Shown here: in pieces, positions 8,696 to 17,741 of the stretch | Layout of the letters: every line of letters begins with the position of its first letter | How positions within the stretch are numbered: the first letter of the stretch is position 1 | NCBI GenBank assembly: GCA_011087865.1 | Contig: JAALKW010000008.1 | Span: 1 to 32,953, forward strand | Origin: Legionellaceae bacterium | GTDB taxonomy: Bacteria; Pseudomonadota; Gammaproteobacteria; Legionellales; Legionellaceae | DNA length: 32,953 nucleotides | Direction of reading: 5' to 3' | Notes under the pieces: generated by a model | Database searches by the model: none | Told to the model about the DNA's origin: nothing | The model's input: only the letters and a program-made list of their open reading frames with translations | Translations under genes and position numbers: made by a program

Positions 8696-10057
8696 TTAAG
8701 GCCTGTGTTTGAAAGGCGATGGATTGAATTGTTTCTTTTCCTCAAGTTTAGGGTCTGGCTTTAGTTGCTTAGGTTTTGGCTCATGACGTTGCTCTTGTAA
8801 GTGAAAACGTTTTGCAGTGGGTGCTTCAGACACGAGAGCCGCTAAACTTTCAGCATTTTTAAGTAACGAAAGCAGGGACTGAGATTGTGTGTGTGCGGCT
8901 GAAGTGTTGCTATTCGCACCTTGTTTAAATTGATGGAGTTCAGCAAGAAGTTGAGGCCCCCCTGCGCGATTCATAACCGCGAGGTCAAGTGGGTCAACAT
9001 CTTCATGTAATGCGGTCAGCAGGGGCCCTTTGTTTTCTGTGGAGAGTCCTTCCCGGTAAAGTAATTTGTAACTTGACCAGAGCGCGCTATGGTTGTTTTG
9101 ATTGAGTGAGCTTGGTGTGGGTTTATTTTTAAGCGCGTTAATAGCAAGCCGTATTAAAATCAGTTGCTGGGTGAGCGCACGAATATTTTGATGGGTGGGG
9201 GTCGATTTTTGGATGAGCGTATTTTTTCTTTCTTCTATGTGTGCAGCTTCATCAAGGCGGGTTTGATGAATATCATGTGTAAGATTTTTAAAGGCATGGT
9301 GGGCCTGTTGTTTTGCTTCAGGTGAGAGCGATTCAATATCTTGATTGGCAGGAATCAAATAATCTTTTCCATTTTGAGTGACTTTTTTGAAGTCACGACG
9401 AAGCATTTGTAACGCTGGGTTTTTAAATGCGGTCAGATGTGATGCTTCTGTTTCTGATAAATCATCGAATAAGCGTCCGGGTTCTTGGTGTAAACCTTCG
9501 AGAAATTGGTCATGCGCTTCGTGTGTTTTCATGGCGTCTTCTAGAACATCCCATTCAGCATGCAGTTCGGCCAGTATTTTAGTTTGCTCGGTTAATGCAT
9601 GATTAAGTGCAGTCGCGCTTTCGGTATAAATAGTCGCAGATTCTTGGGCGTGCTTGAAGCTTTCTTTTTCTTCCGCTAATTGTTTGTCAATCATTGCTTG
9701 TTCGGCTATATGTATACGTTTTTCAGCAGCCACTTCTTTTTGGTAAGCCAGTCCTAAAATCAGCATGGCAAGTGTACGTTCTTGTTGCTTGATGAGAGCA
9801 GCTTGACGGTTACTTTGGCGCAGCGCTTCAAGTTCTGCTATTTTTCGCATGATTAAGCTTTTAAGGGCCTTACCACTAAAAGAATTTAAAAATGTGGTGA
9901 GCGCCATTGCATTTTTAAAGCCATAGCGTGCGGTCAGCTGATTGGCAAGCAGCGGTGACTTTTCGTTTTGATTTTTTGTGATATCCACTTCGATGTCATG
10001 GGCTGTTTTTTTAAACCATGCTTCGAGCTTTAATTTTGTATTATCAGTTTTTGTCAT
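8696..10057 (-). CDS. Hypothetical coiled-coil protein, possible secreted effector
   Basis: 453 aa, starting MTKTDNTKLKLEAWFKK. No signal peptide or membrane segment. Long stretches of charged, Ala/Glu/Lys/Gln-rich sequence at about residues 60-170 (ELEALRQSNRQAALIKQQER, AMIDKQLAEEKESFKHAQES) and 245-305 predict extended coiled coil. The C-terminus is basic and Pro-rich with a Glu pair 14-15 residues from the end (KLEEKKQFNPSPFKHRP), which weakly resembles the E-block of Dot/Icm substrates. It is the first gene of a minus-strand pair with the 345-aa membrane protein (13 nt apart). Function unknown; the effector idea is inference from architecture and neighbourhood. Confidence 0.7.
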   Translation of the reverse strand: MTKTDNTKLKLEAWFKKTAHDIEVDITKNQNEKSPLLANQLTARYGFKNAMALTTFLNSFSGKALKSLIMRKIAELEALRQSNRQAALIKQQERTLAMLILGLAYQKEVAAEKRIHIAEQAMIDKQLAEEKESFKHAQESATIYTESATALNHALTEQTKILAELHAEWDVLEDAMKTHEAHDQFLEGLHQEPGRLFDDLSETEASHLTAFKNPALQMLRRDFKKVTQNGKDYLIPANQDIESLSPEAKQQAHHAFKNLTHDIHQTRLDEAAHIEERKNTLIQKSTPTHQNIRALTQQLILIRLAINALKNKPTPSSLNQNNHSALWSSYKLLYREGLSTENKGPLLTALHEDVDPLDLAVMNRAGGPQLLAELHQFKQGANSNTSAAHTQSQSLLSLLKNAESLAALVSEAPTAKRFHLQEQRHEPKPKQLKPDPKLEEKKQFNPSPFKHRP

Positions 10058-10173
10058 GAGATTTAGATATCCTTGATTGATAATATAATATCGCCAATCA
10101 TACAGGATTAAGCTAATATTTGGAAGGTTTTCTTGGTATAAAAAAAATCACTATGGTTTTCTGTGGCCCTATA

Positions 10174-10201
10174 TTGTTTTATGATTCACCACATTTAATA
10201 T
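10174..10201 (+). promoter_or_regulatory. Candidate promoter in the divergent intergenic region
   Basis: Between the divergent genes starting at 10057 (-) and 10232 (+) there are 174 AT-rich bases. TTGTTT (10174-10179), a 16-nt spacer and TAATAT (10196-10201) form a modest sigma70-like match for the plus gene, followed by CGGAG about 7 nt before its ATG. The match is weak. Confidence 0.25.
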
Positions 10202-10231
10202 AGATTCAATCTAATTCATACGGAGTTTATT

Positions 10232-11629
10232 ATGCCAATATCCTTACCTTTTAGTGAGGACTATCTTTGTTCTTATGCTGAACAGTTTAGCCTATCTGAA
10301 TTAATGTGCTTTTCTGTGGTGAGTAAAAGCATTTCGGAGACATTAACAGGATTCTATCAAAGGCAGTATGAAGCGCGTTTTATAGAACCTCCTAAACCTA
10401 TTGGTTTTAATTATAAAAGAGAACTGGCTAGAAGAGCACAACGCTGTGCTGCGGTTATAGCGGATGATTGGCAACTTGAGTTGACCACACCCGCAGATTT
10501 AAAAAATGATACAGTCTTTGTATTGGCAACACTTAAAAAAGATGCGTCGGCACTGCAATTCGCATCTGATGCGTTAAAAGCGAATAAAGCGTTTGTCTTG
10601 ATGGCAGTCAGCTTAAATGGTGATGTACTTGAGTATGCATCAGATGTATTTAAAGCTGATAGAGAGATTGTCTTGGCTGCAGTTAAGGGTGAATTTGATC
10701 TTTTTTCTGTATGGGATTGGTATGATCCGCATTGGTTTGATGAGGTATTAGAGCGCTTTAAGGATGATAAAGAGGTTATGCTGGGTGCAGTAGGATTTGC
10801 GGGTTTCTTTATTCGAGCAGCATCAATTAGATTACAATCTGATAGAGATATCGCCTTGGCTGCGGTTAAGTTACAGTATGATGCAATTCTGCATGTGAAT
10901 GACAAATTTCTATCTGATAAAGAGATTATTTTGGCAGCGGTTAACACGACTGGCCGCATGTTTAAATATGCATCGGACGAATTAAAAGCTGACACAGCGG
11001 TTATCATGGCAGCCCTTTTTGATAATGAGCTTGAGCAAGATATAGATGAAAATGGCTGTGATACATGTTTTGAGGTGTTTAAACATGCGCCAGAAGACGC
11101 CTATGAAAATGATAAAGCATTTATCATGGAGGCAGTGGCTCAGGATGCCCGAATTCTTGAATATGCATCGATTACATTGCAGGCGGATAAAGAGGTTGTG
11201 TTAGCTGCTTTTGAATCCTCGCTGTCCTGGGCGCTTGCTTATGTATCAGATGATTTGGAAATTGATGCGTCAATGATGGCAACTATTATAAATAATACAA
11301 ACGAAGAGGAGCATCTTGATAAGCTCTTAGCACAATGTCATTGCAATAGAGGCGCTGTTTTGGTGGCAGTTCAGTATGATGGTTGTTTACTTGAACACGT
11401 TTCAAATGCATTACGGGCTGACCGAGAGGTGGTATTAGAGGCAATTAAAAACAATCCTGATGCGCTAGAATTTTGTTCCAGTACATTACAGGATGATCCG
11501 ATATTTATGCGTGAAAAGGCAAAAGTTTTAAGTCGTGATGCCAGACTGAGTCAACATACTTTTTTGGGGCATGATGCGCCTGCTGCTGAAACGCCATCAA
11601 ACATCAGTCATCATACGCACATGGTGTAA
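10232..11629 (+). CDS. DUF4116-repeat protein with F-box-like N-terminus
   Basis: 465 aa, ATG 10232 with CGGAG upstream. Residues about 4-48 (SLPFSEDYL, FSLSELMCFSVVSKSI) follow the F-box pattern of an initial Leu-Pro, a hydrophobic helix, then L-x-x-L-x-x-x-x-x-V-S-K. The rest consists of about ten degenerate DUF4116 units of roughly 50 aa, each carrying a variant of 'L-x-x-D-[KR]-E-[IV]-[VM]-L-A-A-V' followed by 'A-L-x-Y-A-S' (for example FKADREIVLAAV, LQADKEVVLAAF, LRADREVVLEAI). DUF4116 proteins are common in amoeba- and protist-associated bacteria; their molecular function is not established. F-box motifs in bacterial effectors such as Legionella AnkB recruit host Skp1-Cullin ubiquitin ligases. 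No signal peptide. It lies where rnc usually precedes era, suggesting an inserted accessory gene. Confidence 0.75.
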   Translation: MPISLPFSEDYLCSYAEQFSLSELMCFSVVSKSISETLTGFYQRQYEARFIEPPKPIGFNYKRELARRAQRCAAVIADDWQLELTTPADLKNDTVFVLATLKKDASALQFASDALKANKAFVLMAVSLNGDVLEYASDVFKADREIVLAAVKGEFDLFSVWDWYDPHWFDEVLERFKDDKEVMLGAVGFAGFFIRAASIRLQSDRDIALAAVKLQYDAILHVNDKFLSDKEIILAAVNTTGRMFKYASDELKADTAVIMAALFDNELEQDIDENGCDTCFEVFKHAPEDAYENDKAFIMEAVAQDARILEYASITLQADKEVVLAAFESSLSWALAYVSDDLEIDASMMATIINNTNEEEHLDKLLAQCHCNRGAVLVAVQYDGCLLEHVSNALRADREVVLEAIKNNPDALEFCSSTLQDDPIFMREKAKVLSRDARLSQHTFLGHDAPAAETPSNISHHTHMV

Positions 11630-11723
11630 TAGGCAATTTTAGGCGCTCATATTTTGTGTATGCTTCTATTTTTAGATAGAATAAGGCTTATTTTGTATGA
11701 TTTTGTATTTTTATAGGCTTTAA

Positions 11724-12611
11724 ATGACAAGTACTTGTGGTTATATCGCGCTCGTTGGGCGTCCTAATGTGGGCAAATCAACGCTTTTAAATTGTATTTT
11801 AAAAGAAAAACTGAGCATTACTTCTCGTAAGCCACAAACAACAAGGCATACGATTAGAGGCATTCACACCGAAAATCATTGCCAAATGATTTATGTTGAT
11901 ACGCCAGGTATTCACGAAGGCGGTAAAAAACACATGCATCGGTTGATGAATCAGTCTGCTGAAGCAACCCTTTATGATGTGGATGTGATTGTGTTTTTAG
12001 TTGAAGGCACACGGTTTACAGCAGATGATGAGCGTGTATTAAAATGCATAAAAAAAACAGACACGCCTTGTGTTTTAGTGCTTAATAAAATCGATCAAAT
12101 TGAAGATAAAAATAAACTGCTGCCTTTTTTAAGTGAATTACAAAGCAAGCATGATTTTTTAAGCATGATACCGTTGTCAGCAAAAACAGGGCAGGGCGTT
12201 GATATATTGCAAGACACTTTAAAGCCGTTGATGAAAGAAGGCCCGCATTTATTTGAAGATGATCAAATGACAGATCGTTCGGCACGTTTTTTGTGTGCTG
12301 AATTGCTGCGTGAGAAAATTTTCAGATTTAGCGGTCAAGAATTACCTTATTCAACGACGGTTGATATAGAATCATATGAAGAAACAGATAAACTGGTTAA
12401 AATACAAGCGCTTATTTTGGTTGAAAGAGATAATCATAAGCGCATGATTATTGGTGAGCGGGGTAGCAAACTAAAAACCATTGCGAGTCAAGCGCGGCTT
12501 GATATGGAGCGTTTACTAGGGCAGCCTGTATTTTTACAATGCTGGTGTAAAGTAAAATCAGGATGGTCGGATGATGCAAGGATATTAAAGCAACTTGGAT
12601 ATGAAAACTAA
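11724..12611 (+). CDS. era: GTPase Era
   Basis: Essential GTPase that binds 16S rRNA near its 3' end and assists 30S subunit maturation. It is 295 aa (E. coli 301). G1 is GRPNVGKST at residues 12-20, the G2/switch region contains KPQTTRH, G3 is DTPGIH, G4 is NKID and G5 is LSAKTG. The C-terminal KH domain carries the GxxG-type IIGERGSKLKTI and ends WSDDARILKQLGYEN. The gene is intact. In most gammaproteobacteria it follows rnc (RNase III); here a DUF4116 gene lies upstream instead, while recO follows with an 11-nt overlap as usual. It may have its own promoter in the 94 AT-rich bases upstream. Confidence 0.97.
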   Translation: MTSTCGYIALVGRPNVGKSTLLNCILKEKLSITSRKPQTTRHTIRGIHTENHCQMIYVDTPGIHEGGKKHMHRLMNQSAEATLYDVDVIVFLVEGTRFTADDERVLKCIKKTDTPCVLVLNKIDQIEDKNKLLPFLSELQSKHDFLSMIPLSAKTGQGVDILQDTLKPLMKEGPHLFEDDQMTDRSARFLCAELLREKIFRFSGQELPYSTTVDIESYEETDKLVKIQALILVERDNHKRMIIGERGSKLKTIASQARLDMERLLGQPVFLQCWCKVKSGWSDDARILKQLGYEN

Positions 12612-13314
12612 CGCGCTGGCAGACGAATTATCAGCATGGTTATTGCATCAAAAACCTGCAAAAAACAGCACAGTCGAAGTGTTTTTTTTTACCCGTGAAC
12701 GGGGTTTAATGCGTGCGTTTTGTGCGGGTGGTAAAAGTGCCAAAAAGCGGGCAATACTTCAGCCTTTTACACCCCTGTGGTTGATGTTAAACGAACGTCA
12801 TTATGGCGCGTATGTTAAACAAGTCGAAATGTCAGCACCATCGCAATTATTAATGGGTGAAAATTTACTGTCAGGATTATATCTCAACGAGTTATTATAT
12901 CGCGCATTAAAACCTGAACTGAATGATATCAATTTATTTGAAGCCTATGAAGCGGCTCTAGCCAGTTTAAAAAACGCAGTGAATCGCAGCATGATTGAGG
13001 TGGCATTACGCAAATTTGAGCGTATTTTAATCGAAGTGTCGGGGTATGCTATTTCATATACACACGAAACACATTCAGGTACACCGATTCTTAATCATGC
13101 ATATTATATATTTTTGCCAGGCGAAGGATTTAGTTTAGATTTAGATAAGGGACTTGTGGCACAAAGTTTTTTAGGCGAACATTTATTAGCCATAGATGCA
13201 AACAGATGGAATGATGCGGCTGTTTTAAAAACAGCAAAATTAATTATGCGACGCGCCATTGATTATTTATTAGATGGTGAAGAGATTCAAACGCGCGCGT
13301 TATATCAAGTATAG
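12601..13314 (+). CDS. recO: DNA repair protein RecO
   Basis: Mediator of the RecFOR pathway: binds single-stranded DNA and SSB, anneals strands and helps load RecA. It is 237 aa from ATG 12601 (E. coli 242), overlapping era by 11 nt; a TTG at 12595 is also in frame but less likely. The N-terminal OB-fold region includes FFTRERGLMRAFCAGGKSAK and LQPFTPLWL, followed by the helical domain (LLSGLYLNELLYRAL, LRKFERILIEVSGY). The zinc-binding Cys cluster seen in some RecO proteins is absent, as in E. coli. Sequence identity to model RecO looks modest, but length, motifs and the era-recO-pdxJ order make the call secure. Confidence 0.92.
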   Translation: MKTNALADELSAWLLHQKPAKNSTVEVFFFTRERGLMRAFCAGGKSAKKRAILQPFTPLWLMLNERHYGAYVKQVEMSAPSQLLMGENLLSGLYLNELLYRALKPELNDINLFEAYEAALASLKNAVNRSMIEVALRKFERILIEVSGYAISYTHETHSGTPILNHAYYIFLPGEGFSLDLDKGLVAQSFLGEHLLAIDANRWNDAAVLKTAKLIMRRAIDYLLDGEEIQTRALYQV

Positions 13315-13330
13315 ATAGGAGCAAAAGTTG

Positions 13331-14080
13331 ATGACACAAGCTGTATTATTAGGCGTTAATATTGATCATGTTGCAACATTACGGCAAGCGCGAGGCACAC
13401 GGTATCCCGATCCACTGAAAGCTGCACTCGATGCAGAAGAAGCAGGGGCGGATGGTATTACCCTGCATTTACGAGAAGACAGACGACATATCCAAGATGA
13501 AGATGTTTTGCGTTTTAAAGCAGCACTGCAAACACGAATGAATTTAGAGCTGGCTGTTACAGACAGTATGATTGCACTGGCTGAGCAAATTAAACCAGAA
13601 TATGTGTGTTTTGTACCTGAAAAACGGGAAGAACTCACAACCGAAGGGGGGTTAGATGTGATAAAAAACGCAGCTGCAATTTCGGATGCTGTGTCGCGCT
13701 TAACGCGTGTGGGGAGTGAGGTGTCTCTTTTTATTGATCCAGACAGCGCACAAATTGAAGCAGCCGCTGAGACAGGTGCGCGAGTTGTTGAGCTGCATAC
13801 AGGGTGCTATGCTGATGCAAACACACCCACACGGGTGGCAGAAGAACTTGCGCGTTTAGAGCAAGCCGCAAGGGATGCAAGTACGCGTGGTTTGGTGGTG
13901 AATGCAGGGCATGGCTTGCATTATCATAATGTGAAACCCATTGCGCGTATTCCTGTGATTCATGAGTTAAACATTGGTCATGCAATGGTCGCACATGCAG
14001 TATTTGTAGGCTTTAAAACAGCCGTGAAAGAAATGAAGCAACTCATCCAGGAAGGACGCCATGAGGCCTACAGCAAATAA
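13331..14080 (+). CDS. pdxJ: Pyridoxine 5'-phosphate synthase PdxJ
   Basis: Catalyses the ring-closing last step of DXP-dependent vitamin B6 synthesis, condensing 3-amino-2-oxopropyl phosphate with 1-deoxyxylulose 5-phosphate. It is 249 aa from ATG 13331, with AGGAG at 13317-13321; TTG 13328 is the alternative. A TIM barrel with family-typical blocks: [79 protein letters not shown] and [16 protein letters not shown]. Part of era-recO-pdxJ. The usual next gene acpS is not here; korA follows, overlapping by 20 nt. Confidence 0.97.
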   Translation: MTQAVLLGVNIDHVATLRQARGTRYPDPLKAALDAEEAGADGITLHLREDRRHIQDEDVLRFKAALQTRMNLELAVTDSMIALAEQIKPEYVCFVPEKREELTTEGGLDVIKNAAAISDAVSRLTRVGSEVSLFIDPDSAQIEAAAETGARVVELHTGCYADANTPTRVAEELARLEQAARDASTRGLVVNAGHGLHYHNVKPIARIPVIHELNIGHAMVAHAVFVGFKTAVKEMKQLIQEGRHEAYSK

Positions 14081-15905
14081 CAGCAGTAATAGCATGATTA
14101 TTCGTCTCACAGGAGACTCCGGTGACGGGGTACAACTGATAGGCGAGCAGTTGACTTTAACGGCAGCGTTAACGGGCCGTGATGTTCGTACTTTACCGGA
14201 TTTTCCTGCAGAAATTAGAGCGCCAGCGGGCACAGTTGCCGGGGTTTCTGGGTTTCAGCTTGCGATGTCATCCGAAGCAATTTTCACAGCAGGTGAAGAA
14301 CTCGATGTATTGGTCGCATTAAATCCTGCAGCCCTTAAAAAAGCATTGCCTTATTTAAAGCATGGTGGTTTGTTGATTTTAAATCAAGACAGCATGACTG
14401 CTAAAGATTTTGAGAAAGCAGGCGGTGGATTAGATTCGCTTGAGGAGATTAATACGCACTATCAAGTGCTTTCAGTGCCTTTGGTGTCTGAAACGCTTGC
14501 AGCGGTTAAAGATTTAGATTTAAGTACATCGGATAGTAAAAAAGCAAAAAACTGTTATGTGCTTGGGCTTGTATTATGGCTATTTGAATTAGATACATCA
14601 CATGCACTGGATTTTATGGATAAAAAGTTCAAAAAAAATCCAGGGGTTTTAGCTGCAAACAAACGTGCATTACTCGCGGGGTATAATTATGCCATGACGC
14701 TCGAGCTGACACGTCAGACGTTTCAGGTAGGAGCGATTGCGCGTGAACCCGGTGAATATCGTCAAATAACAGGCGTAGAAGCCGTAGGCCTTGCACTTGC
14801 AACGCTTGCAACAGGGACAGAAACACCTGTATTGGTATCAGGATATCCGATTACACCAGCATCAGGCATTTTACAGGCTGCTGCAGGGCTTGAAGAGTAT
14901 GGGGTTGAGTTATTTCAGGCAGAAGATGAAATTGCAGCAATAAGCGCTTGTTTAGGCGCAGCTTTTGGTGGCAATTTGGCACTGACCTGCACCTCCGGGC
15001 CTGGGATGGATTTAAAATCAGAAATGCTAGGTCTGGCCGTCATCACCGAACTGCCTTTGGTGATAATTGACGTACAACGCGCAGGGACATCAACGGGGCT
15101 ACCGACTAAAACAGGTCAAAGTGATTTACAACAAGCGCTTTATGGCCGACATGGTGAAGCGCCTTTGCCTGTGCTTGCAGCAACCACACCCTCTGATTGT
15201 TTTAATACGGTTATCGAAGCTTTTTCTATTGCTGTTAAATACATGACACCGGTTATTGTGTTGTTAGATGCATATTTAGCCAATGCAGCAGAGCCATGGC
15301 TGATTCCAAACCCAGAAGCAATCGAATTACCTGAAATTAAATTTAATCTTACAGAGAAGCCTTTTACACGCGACAAAAATTTAAGCCGTAGCTGGAATAT
15401 TCCGGGATATGCTGATTTTATTCATCAACTCGGCGGGCTTGAAAAATCAGGTGACTCAGGTTCGATTAGCTATGATGCAGACAATCATGAAGCGATGGTT
15501 TTATTGCGCGCTGAAAAAATAGAAAATATCAAAAAAAATTATCCTGCTTTGGTGATAGAAGGCGAGGCGAGTGCGTCAGTACTGTTGGTGAGTTTTGGTA
15601 GCACATATGGGAGTATTCAATCGGCATTAAAGGCTTGTCAGGCTGAAGACTTAGCCATCGCACATTTGCATTTAAAGCATATATCACCTCTACCCAGTGA
15701 TTTAGAAAGCTGCTTAAATCGCTATGATACCGTGTTGGTTGCGGAGCTAAATTCGGGGCAGCTGTGTGCTGTACTGCGAGAAAAATATTTAATTAATGCG
15801 CGTGTGATTAGCCAGTGTAATGGTCAACCTTTTTCACCGAGCAAATTGGTTTCAGCGATTCAAATGGAAATAAAACATGACAAAAAATACGCTCACGCGG
15901 AGTGA
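14061..15905 (+). CDS. korA: 2-oxoacid:ferredoxin oxidoreductase, fused gamma-alpha subunit (KorA type)
   Basis: 614 aa, ATG 14061 with AGGAAGG 5 nt upstream, lying inside the end of pdxJ. The N-terminal domain (about 1-195) is the gamma-type subunit ([33 protein letters not shown]). The rest is the alpha-type pyrimidine-binding domain ([70 protein letters not shown]) and a C-terminal transketolase-like domain ([12 protein letters not shown]). With the beta subunit encoded next it should oxidatively decarboxylate a 2-oxoacid, probably 2-oxoglutarate, using CoA and reducing ferredoxin; exact substrate is not certain from sequence. This gives a second route beside the lipoate-dependent 2-oxoglutarate dehydrogenase. 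Overlaps korB by 29 nt. Confidence 0.93.
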   Translation: MRPTANNSSNSMIIRLTGDSGDGVQLIGEQLTLTAALTGRDVRTLPDFPAEIRAPAGTVAGVSGFQLAMSSEAIFTAGEELDVLVALNPAALKKALPYLKHGGLLILNQDSMTAKDFEKAGGGLDSLEEINTHYQVLSVPLVSETLAAVKDLDLSTSDSKKAKNCYVLGLVLWLFELDTSHALDFMDKKFKKNPGVLAANKRALLAGYNYAMTLELTRQTFQVGAIAREPGEYRQITGVEAVGLALATLATGTETPVLVSGYPITPASGILQAAAGLEEYGVELFQAEDEIAAISACLGAAFGGNLALTCTSGPGMDLKSEMLGLAVITELPLVIIDVQRAGTSTGLPTKTGQSDLQQALYGRHGEAPLPVLAATTPSDCFNTVIEAFSIAVKYMTPVIVLLDAYLANAAEPWLIPNPEAIELPEIKFNLTEKPFTRDKNLSRSWNIPGYADFIHQLGGLEKSGDSGSISYDADNHEAMVLLRAEKIENIKKNYPALVIEGEASASVLLVSFGSTYGSIQSALKACQAEDLAIAHLHLKHISPLPSDLESCLNRYDTVLVAELNSGQLCAVLREKYLINARVISQCNGQPFSPSKLVSAIQMEIKHDKKYAHAE

Positions 15906-16794
15906 TTTCAGTAATAAAAATGAGGTGCGCTGGTGCCCGGGCTGTGGGGTTTATGCCATTTTAGCAGCTTTTCAGCGTATATTACCTACGCTTGAGTTAC
16001 CCCCTGAAAAGCATGTTTTTGTGTCAGGCATTGGTTGTGCGGGTAGGTTGCCATATTACATGAATGCCTATGGTTTTCATACTTTGCACGGTCGCGCCAC
16101 AGCCGTTGCAACAGGGCTTAAGGCATTAAGAGATGATGTGTGTGTTTGGGTGATTACAGGTGATGGAGATGCTTTAAGTATTGGCACAAATCACTTGGTG
16201 CATGCCTTAAGACGTAATGTAAATATGAATATTATTTTAGTGAATAATCAGGTGTATGGCTTAACCAAAGGCCAATTTTCACCTACTTCACCTCAGGGTA
16301 AAATTACAAAAACCTCACCAAACGGTGTGCAGTCAGAAGCTTTAAATCCACTCACACTGGCGTTGGGATCGGGGGCAAGCTTTGTCGCACGCGCAGTTGA
16401 TAAAGACCCAAAGCATTTAGGTGATATGCTAAAAGCGGCCTATGAACACGAAGGCTGTGCTTTTGTTGAGGTGTATCAAGATTGTCATATATTTAATCAG
16501 GGTGCTTTTGATGCGTTTTCAACGAAGACCAATCGCGAAGCAAATACAACCAATTTGGCGACATCAAAGCATAACACTGCTGATTTTATGGAGGCTATGC
16601 GATTGGCACGTTTAACTTACCCAGAACATCCCGTACCACTCGGCGTATATTATCAAGCATCGCGCGCTGTTTTTTCCTTAAAGTCTAAAGCCAATAAAAA
16701 TAAGCGTGATTTATCAGAACTTTATCGTGCCAAAGCCAGCTGGCAGGTAAGTAATAAAATTAAAGCAAATAGAATCACAATTGGAGATAGATAA
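15877..16794 (+). CDS. korB: 2-oxoacid:ferredoxin oxidoreductase beta subunit (KorB type)
   Basis: 305 aa. Thiamine diphosphate- and 4Fe-4S-binding subunit. Motifs: WCPGCG with Cys20 and Cys23, GIGCAGR with Cys54 and a later Cys in YQDCHIFN as likely cluster ligands; the TPP/Mg motif VITGDGDALSIGTNHLVHAL followed by NNQVYGLTKGQFSPT. Works with the fused gamma-alpha subunit encoded just upstream (29-nt overlap, so tightly coupled). The last codons overlap the start region of an acidic unknown ORF: stop TAA 16792-16794 shares its final A with an ATG that has a good Shine-Dalgarno but is out of frame with the main downstream ORF. Confidence 0.94.
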   Translation: MTKNTLTRSDFSNKNEVRWCPGCGVYAILAAFQRILPTLELPPEKHVFVSGIGCAGRLPYYMNAYGFHTLHGRATAVATGLKALRDDVCVWVITGDGDALSIGTNHLVHALRRNVNMNIILVNNQVYGLTKGQFSPTSPQGKITKTSPNGVQSEALNPLTLALGSGASFVARAVDKDPKHLGDMLKAAYEHEGCAFVEVYQDCHIFNQGAFDAFSTKTNREANTTNLATSKHNTADFMEAMRLARLTYPEHPVPLGVYYQASRAVFSLKSKANKNKRDLSELYRAKASWQVSNKIKANRITIGDR

Positions 16795-17368
16795 TGATAC
16801 AAAAAAACAGGAAAACGAACAAAAAGCACTGGAGTTAGCATTACAAAATTCAAAAGCACAGGATTTGATTTGTTTTCAGAATTTGGTGCCAGGACAACAA
16901 GAATCACCTTTTATCGAGCGATTTATAGATGTATGTTTAGGTGATGAAGAAGCTGATGAAAGAAAGCAGTTACTTGATGAGATTCCACCTGTTTTGTCTT
17001 TTTCGAATGAGGGCCAGAAAAAAAGTTTTTATGATGATGAAGCAAAAAATTGTCAGCAATTTTGCTGTGGTGGTGTGTCGGTAGAGAGTGAATTGGGTGA
17101 TAGTGATAAGACGGTCCTGAAATCAATAGATAATTATATGTATTCAATTGGATTGGACAAAGTCTATGAAGGCAGTGCTGATAATATAAAAGAACAAATG
17201 CAAGAAGAGGTAGGTCAAGAAGCATTTGGTGGCACTAAGCAAAAGCAAATAGTTGATGGTCTTAAACAATTTGAATCAGTAGTAGAGAAACGAGGGGAAG
17301 CTCAAGCACTCTCAAAATCTCCTGAAAAAACAGAAGAAACAAGTAGAGCACCTAAACCAACTAAATAG
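16781..17368 (+). CDS. Acidic hypothetical protein with a disturbed start
   Basis: 195 aa if started at TTG 16781. It is soluble, acidic and Glu/Gln/Lys-rich, with no signal peptide or membrane segment. A Cys patch (NCQQFCCGG) lies mid-protein, and the charged, low-complexity tail SKSPEKTEETSRAPKPTK recalls secreted-effector C-termini. No recognised domain. The best start signal, GGAG (16783-16786) and ATG 16794 overlapping the korB stop, is in a different frame and terminates after 14 codons. A single extra A in the run of seven A at 16801-16807 would join that ATG to this ORF. So the real start is either the TTG inside korB, or the gene is frameshifted here by mutation, sequencing error or slippage. 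It would be the last gene of the korAB transcript. Confidence 0.55.
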   Translation: MEIDNDTKKQENEQKALELALQNSKAQDLICFQNLVPGQQESPFIERFIDVCLGDEEADERKQLLDEIPPVLSFSNEGQKKSFYDDEAKNCQQFCCGGVSVESELGDSDKTVLKSIDNYMYSIGLDKVYEGSADNIKEQMQEEVGQEAFGGTKQKQIVDGLKQFESVVEKRGEAQALSKSPEKTEETSRAPKPTK

Positions 17369-17417
17369 TGAGTTAGTTAGCTAAGGCGTTACAACTATCG
17401 ATAAACCAAAACGTTTA

Positions 17418-17561
17418 TCATATTGGTGCTGTATATCCGAGTCTTGATGGCGATTGTTTTGTAAGTAATGAGCGAGCACTTGTTTGAATAGCCCGTGCTT
17501 CAGTGATTGGTTTTAAGTCAGGATACGCCACCATGTCACTTGCCTCAGATAATCTTTTCAT
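17418..17561 (-). CDS. Possible small protein, 47 aa
   Basis: Minus-strand ATG at 17561 is preceded by AGGTGAG with about 7 nt spacing, a better ribosome-binding site than most genes in the window. The product begins MKRLSEASDMVAYPDL and ends QSPSRLGYTAPI; it is slightly basic and soluble. I recognise no family. It could be a genuine small gene or the end of a decayed longer one. Confidence 0.3.
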   Translation of the reverse strand: MKRLSEASDMVAYPDLKPITEARAIQTSARSLLTKQSPSRLGYTAPI

Positions 17562-17741
17562 TGAAGTGCTCACCTAATAACTGCGCAGTGTCGGAGTTAA
17601 AGGAGCATTTCTTTGAATAAGATAATTTTACTAGCATAGCTCAATCCATCTGAAGCGCAAAGTAGATCGAATATCATTGATATAGCGTTTTATTTTCTTC
17701 ATTAAAATAAATGCTTGCGGCATGTAGGTGTTGACATGTTT

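Noticed and set aside
8683..8745. Longer N-terminus of the membrane protein
   Set aside because: It would overlap the upstream gene by 50 nt and add a polar stretch before the first hydrophobic segment; ATG 8682 has AGGA in place.
10411..11007. 198-codon minus-strand ORF
   Set aside because: Antisense of DUF4116 repeats. Its repetitive ALTAAKTISLS pattern is simply the reverse reading of the repeat units.
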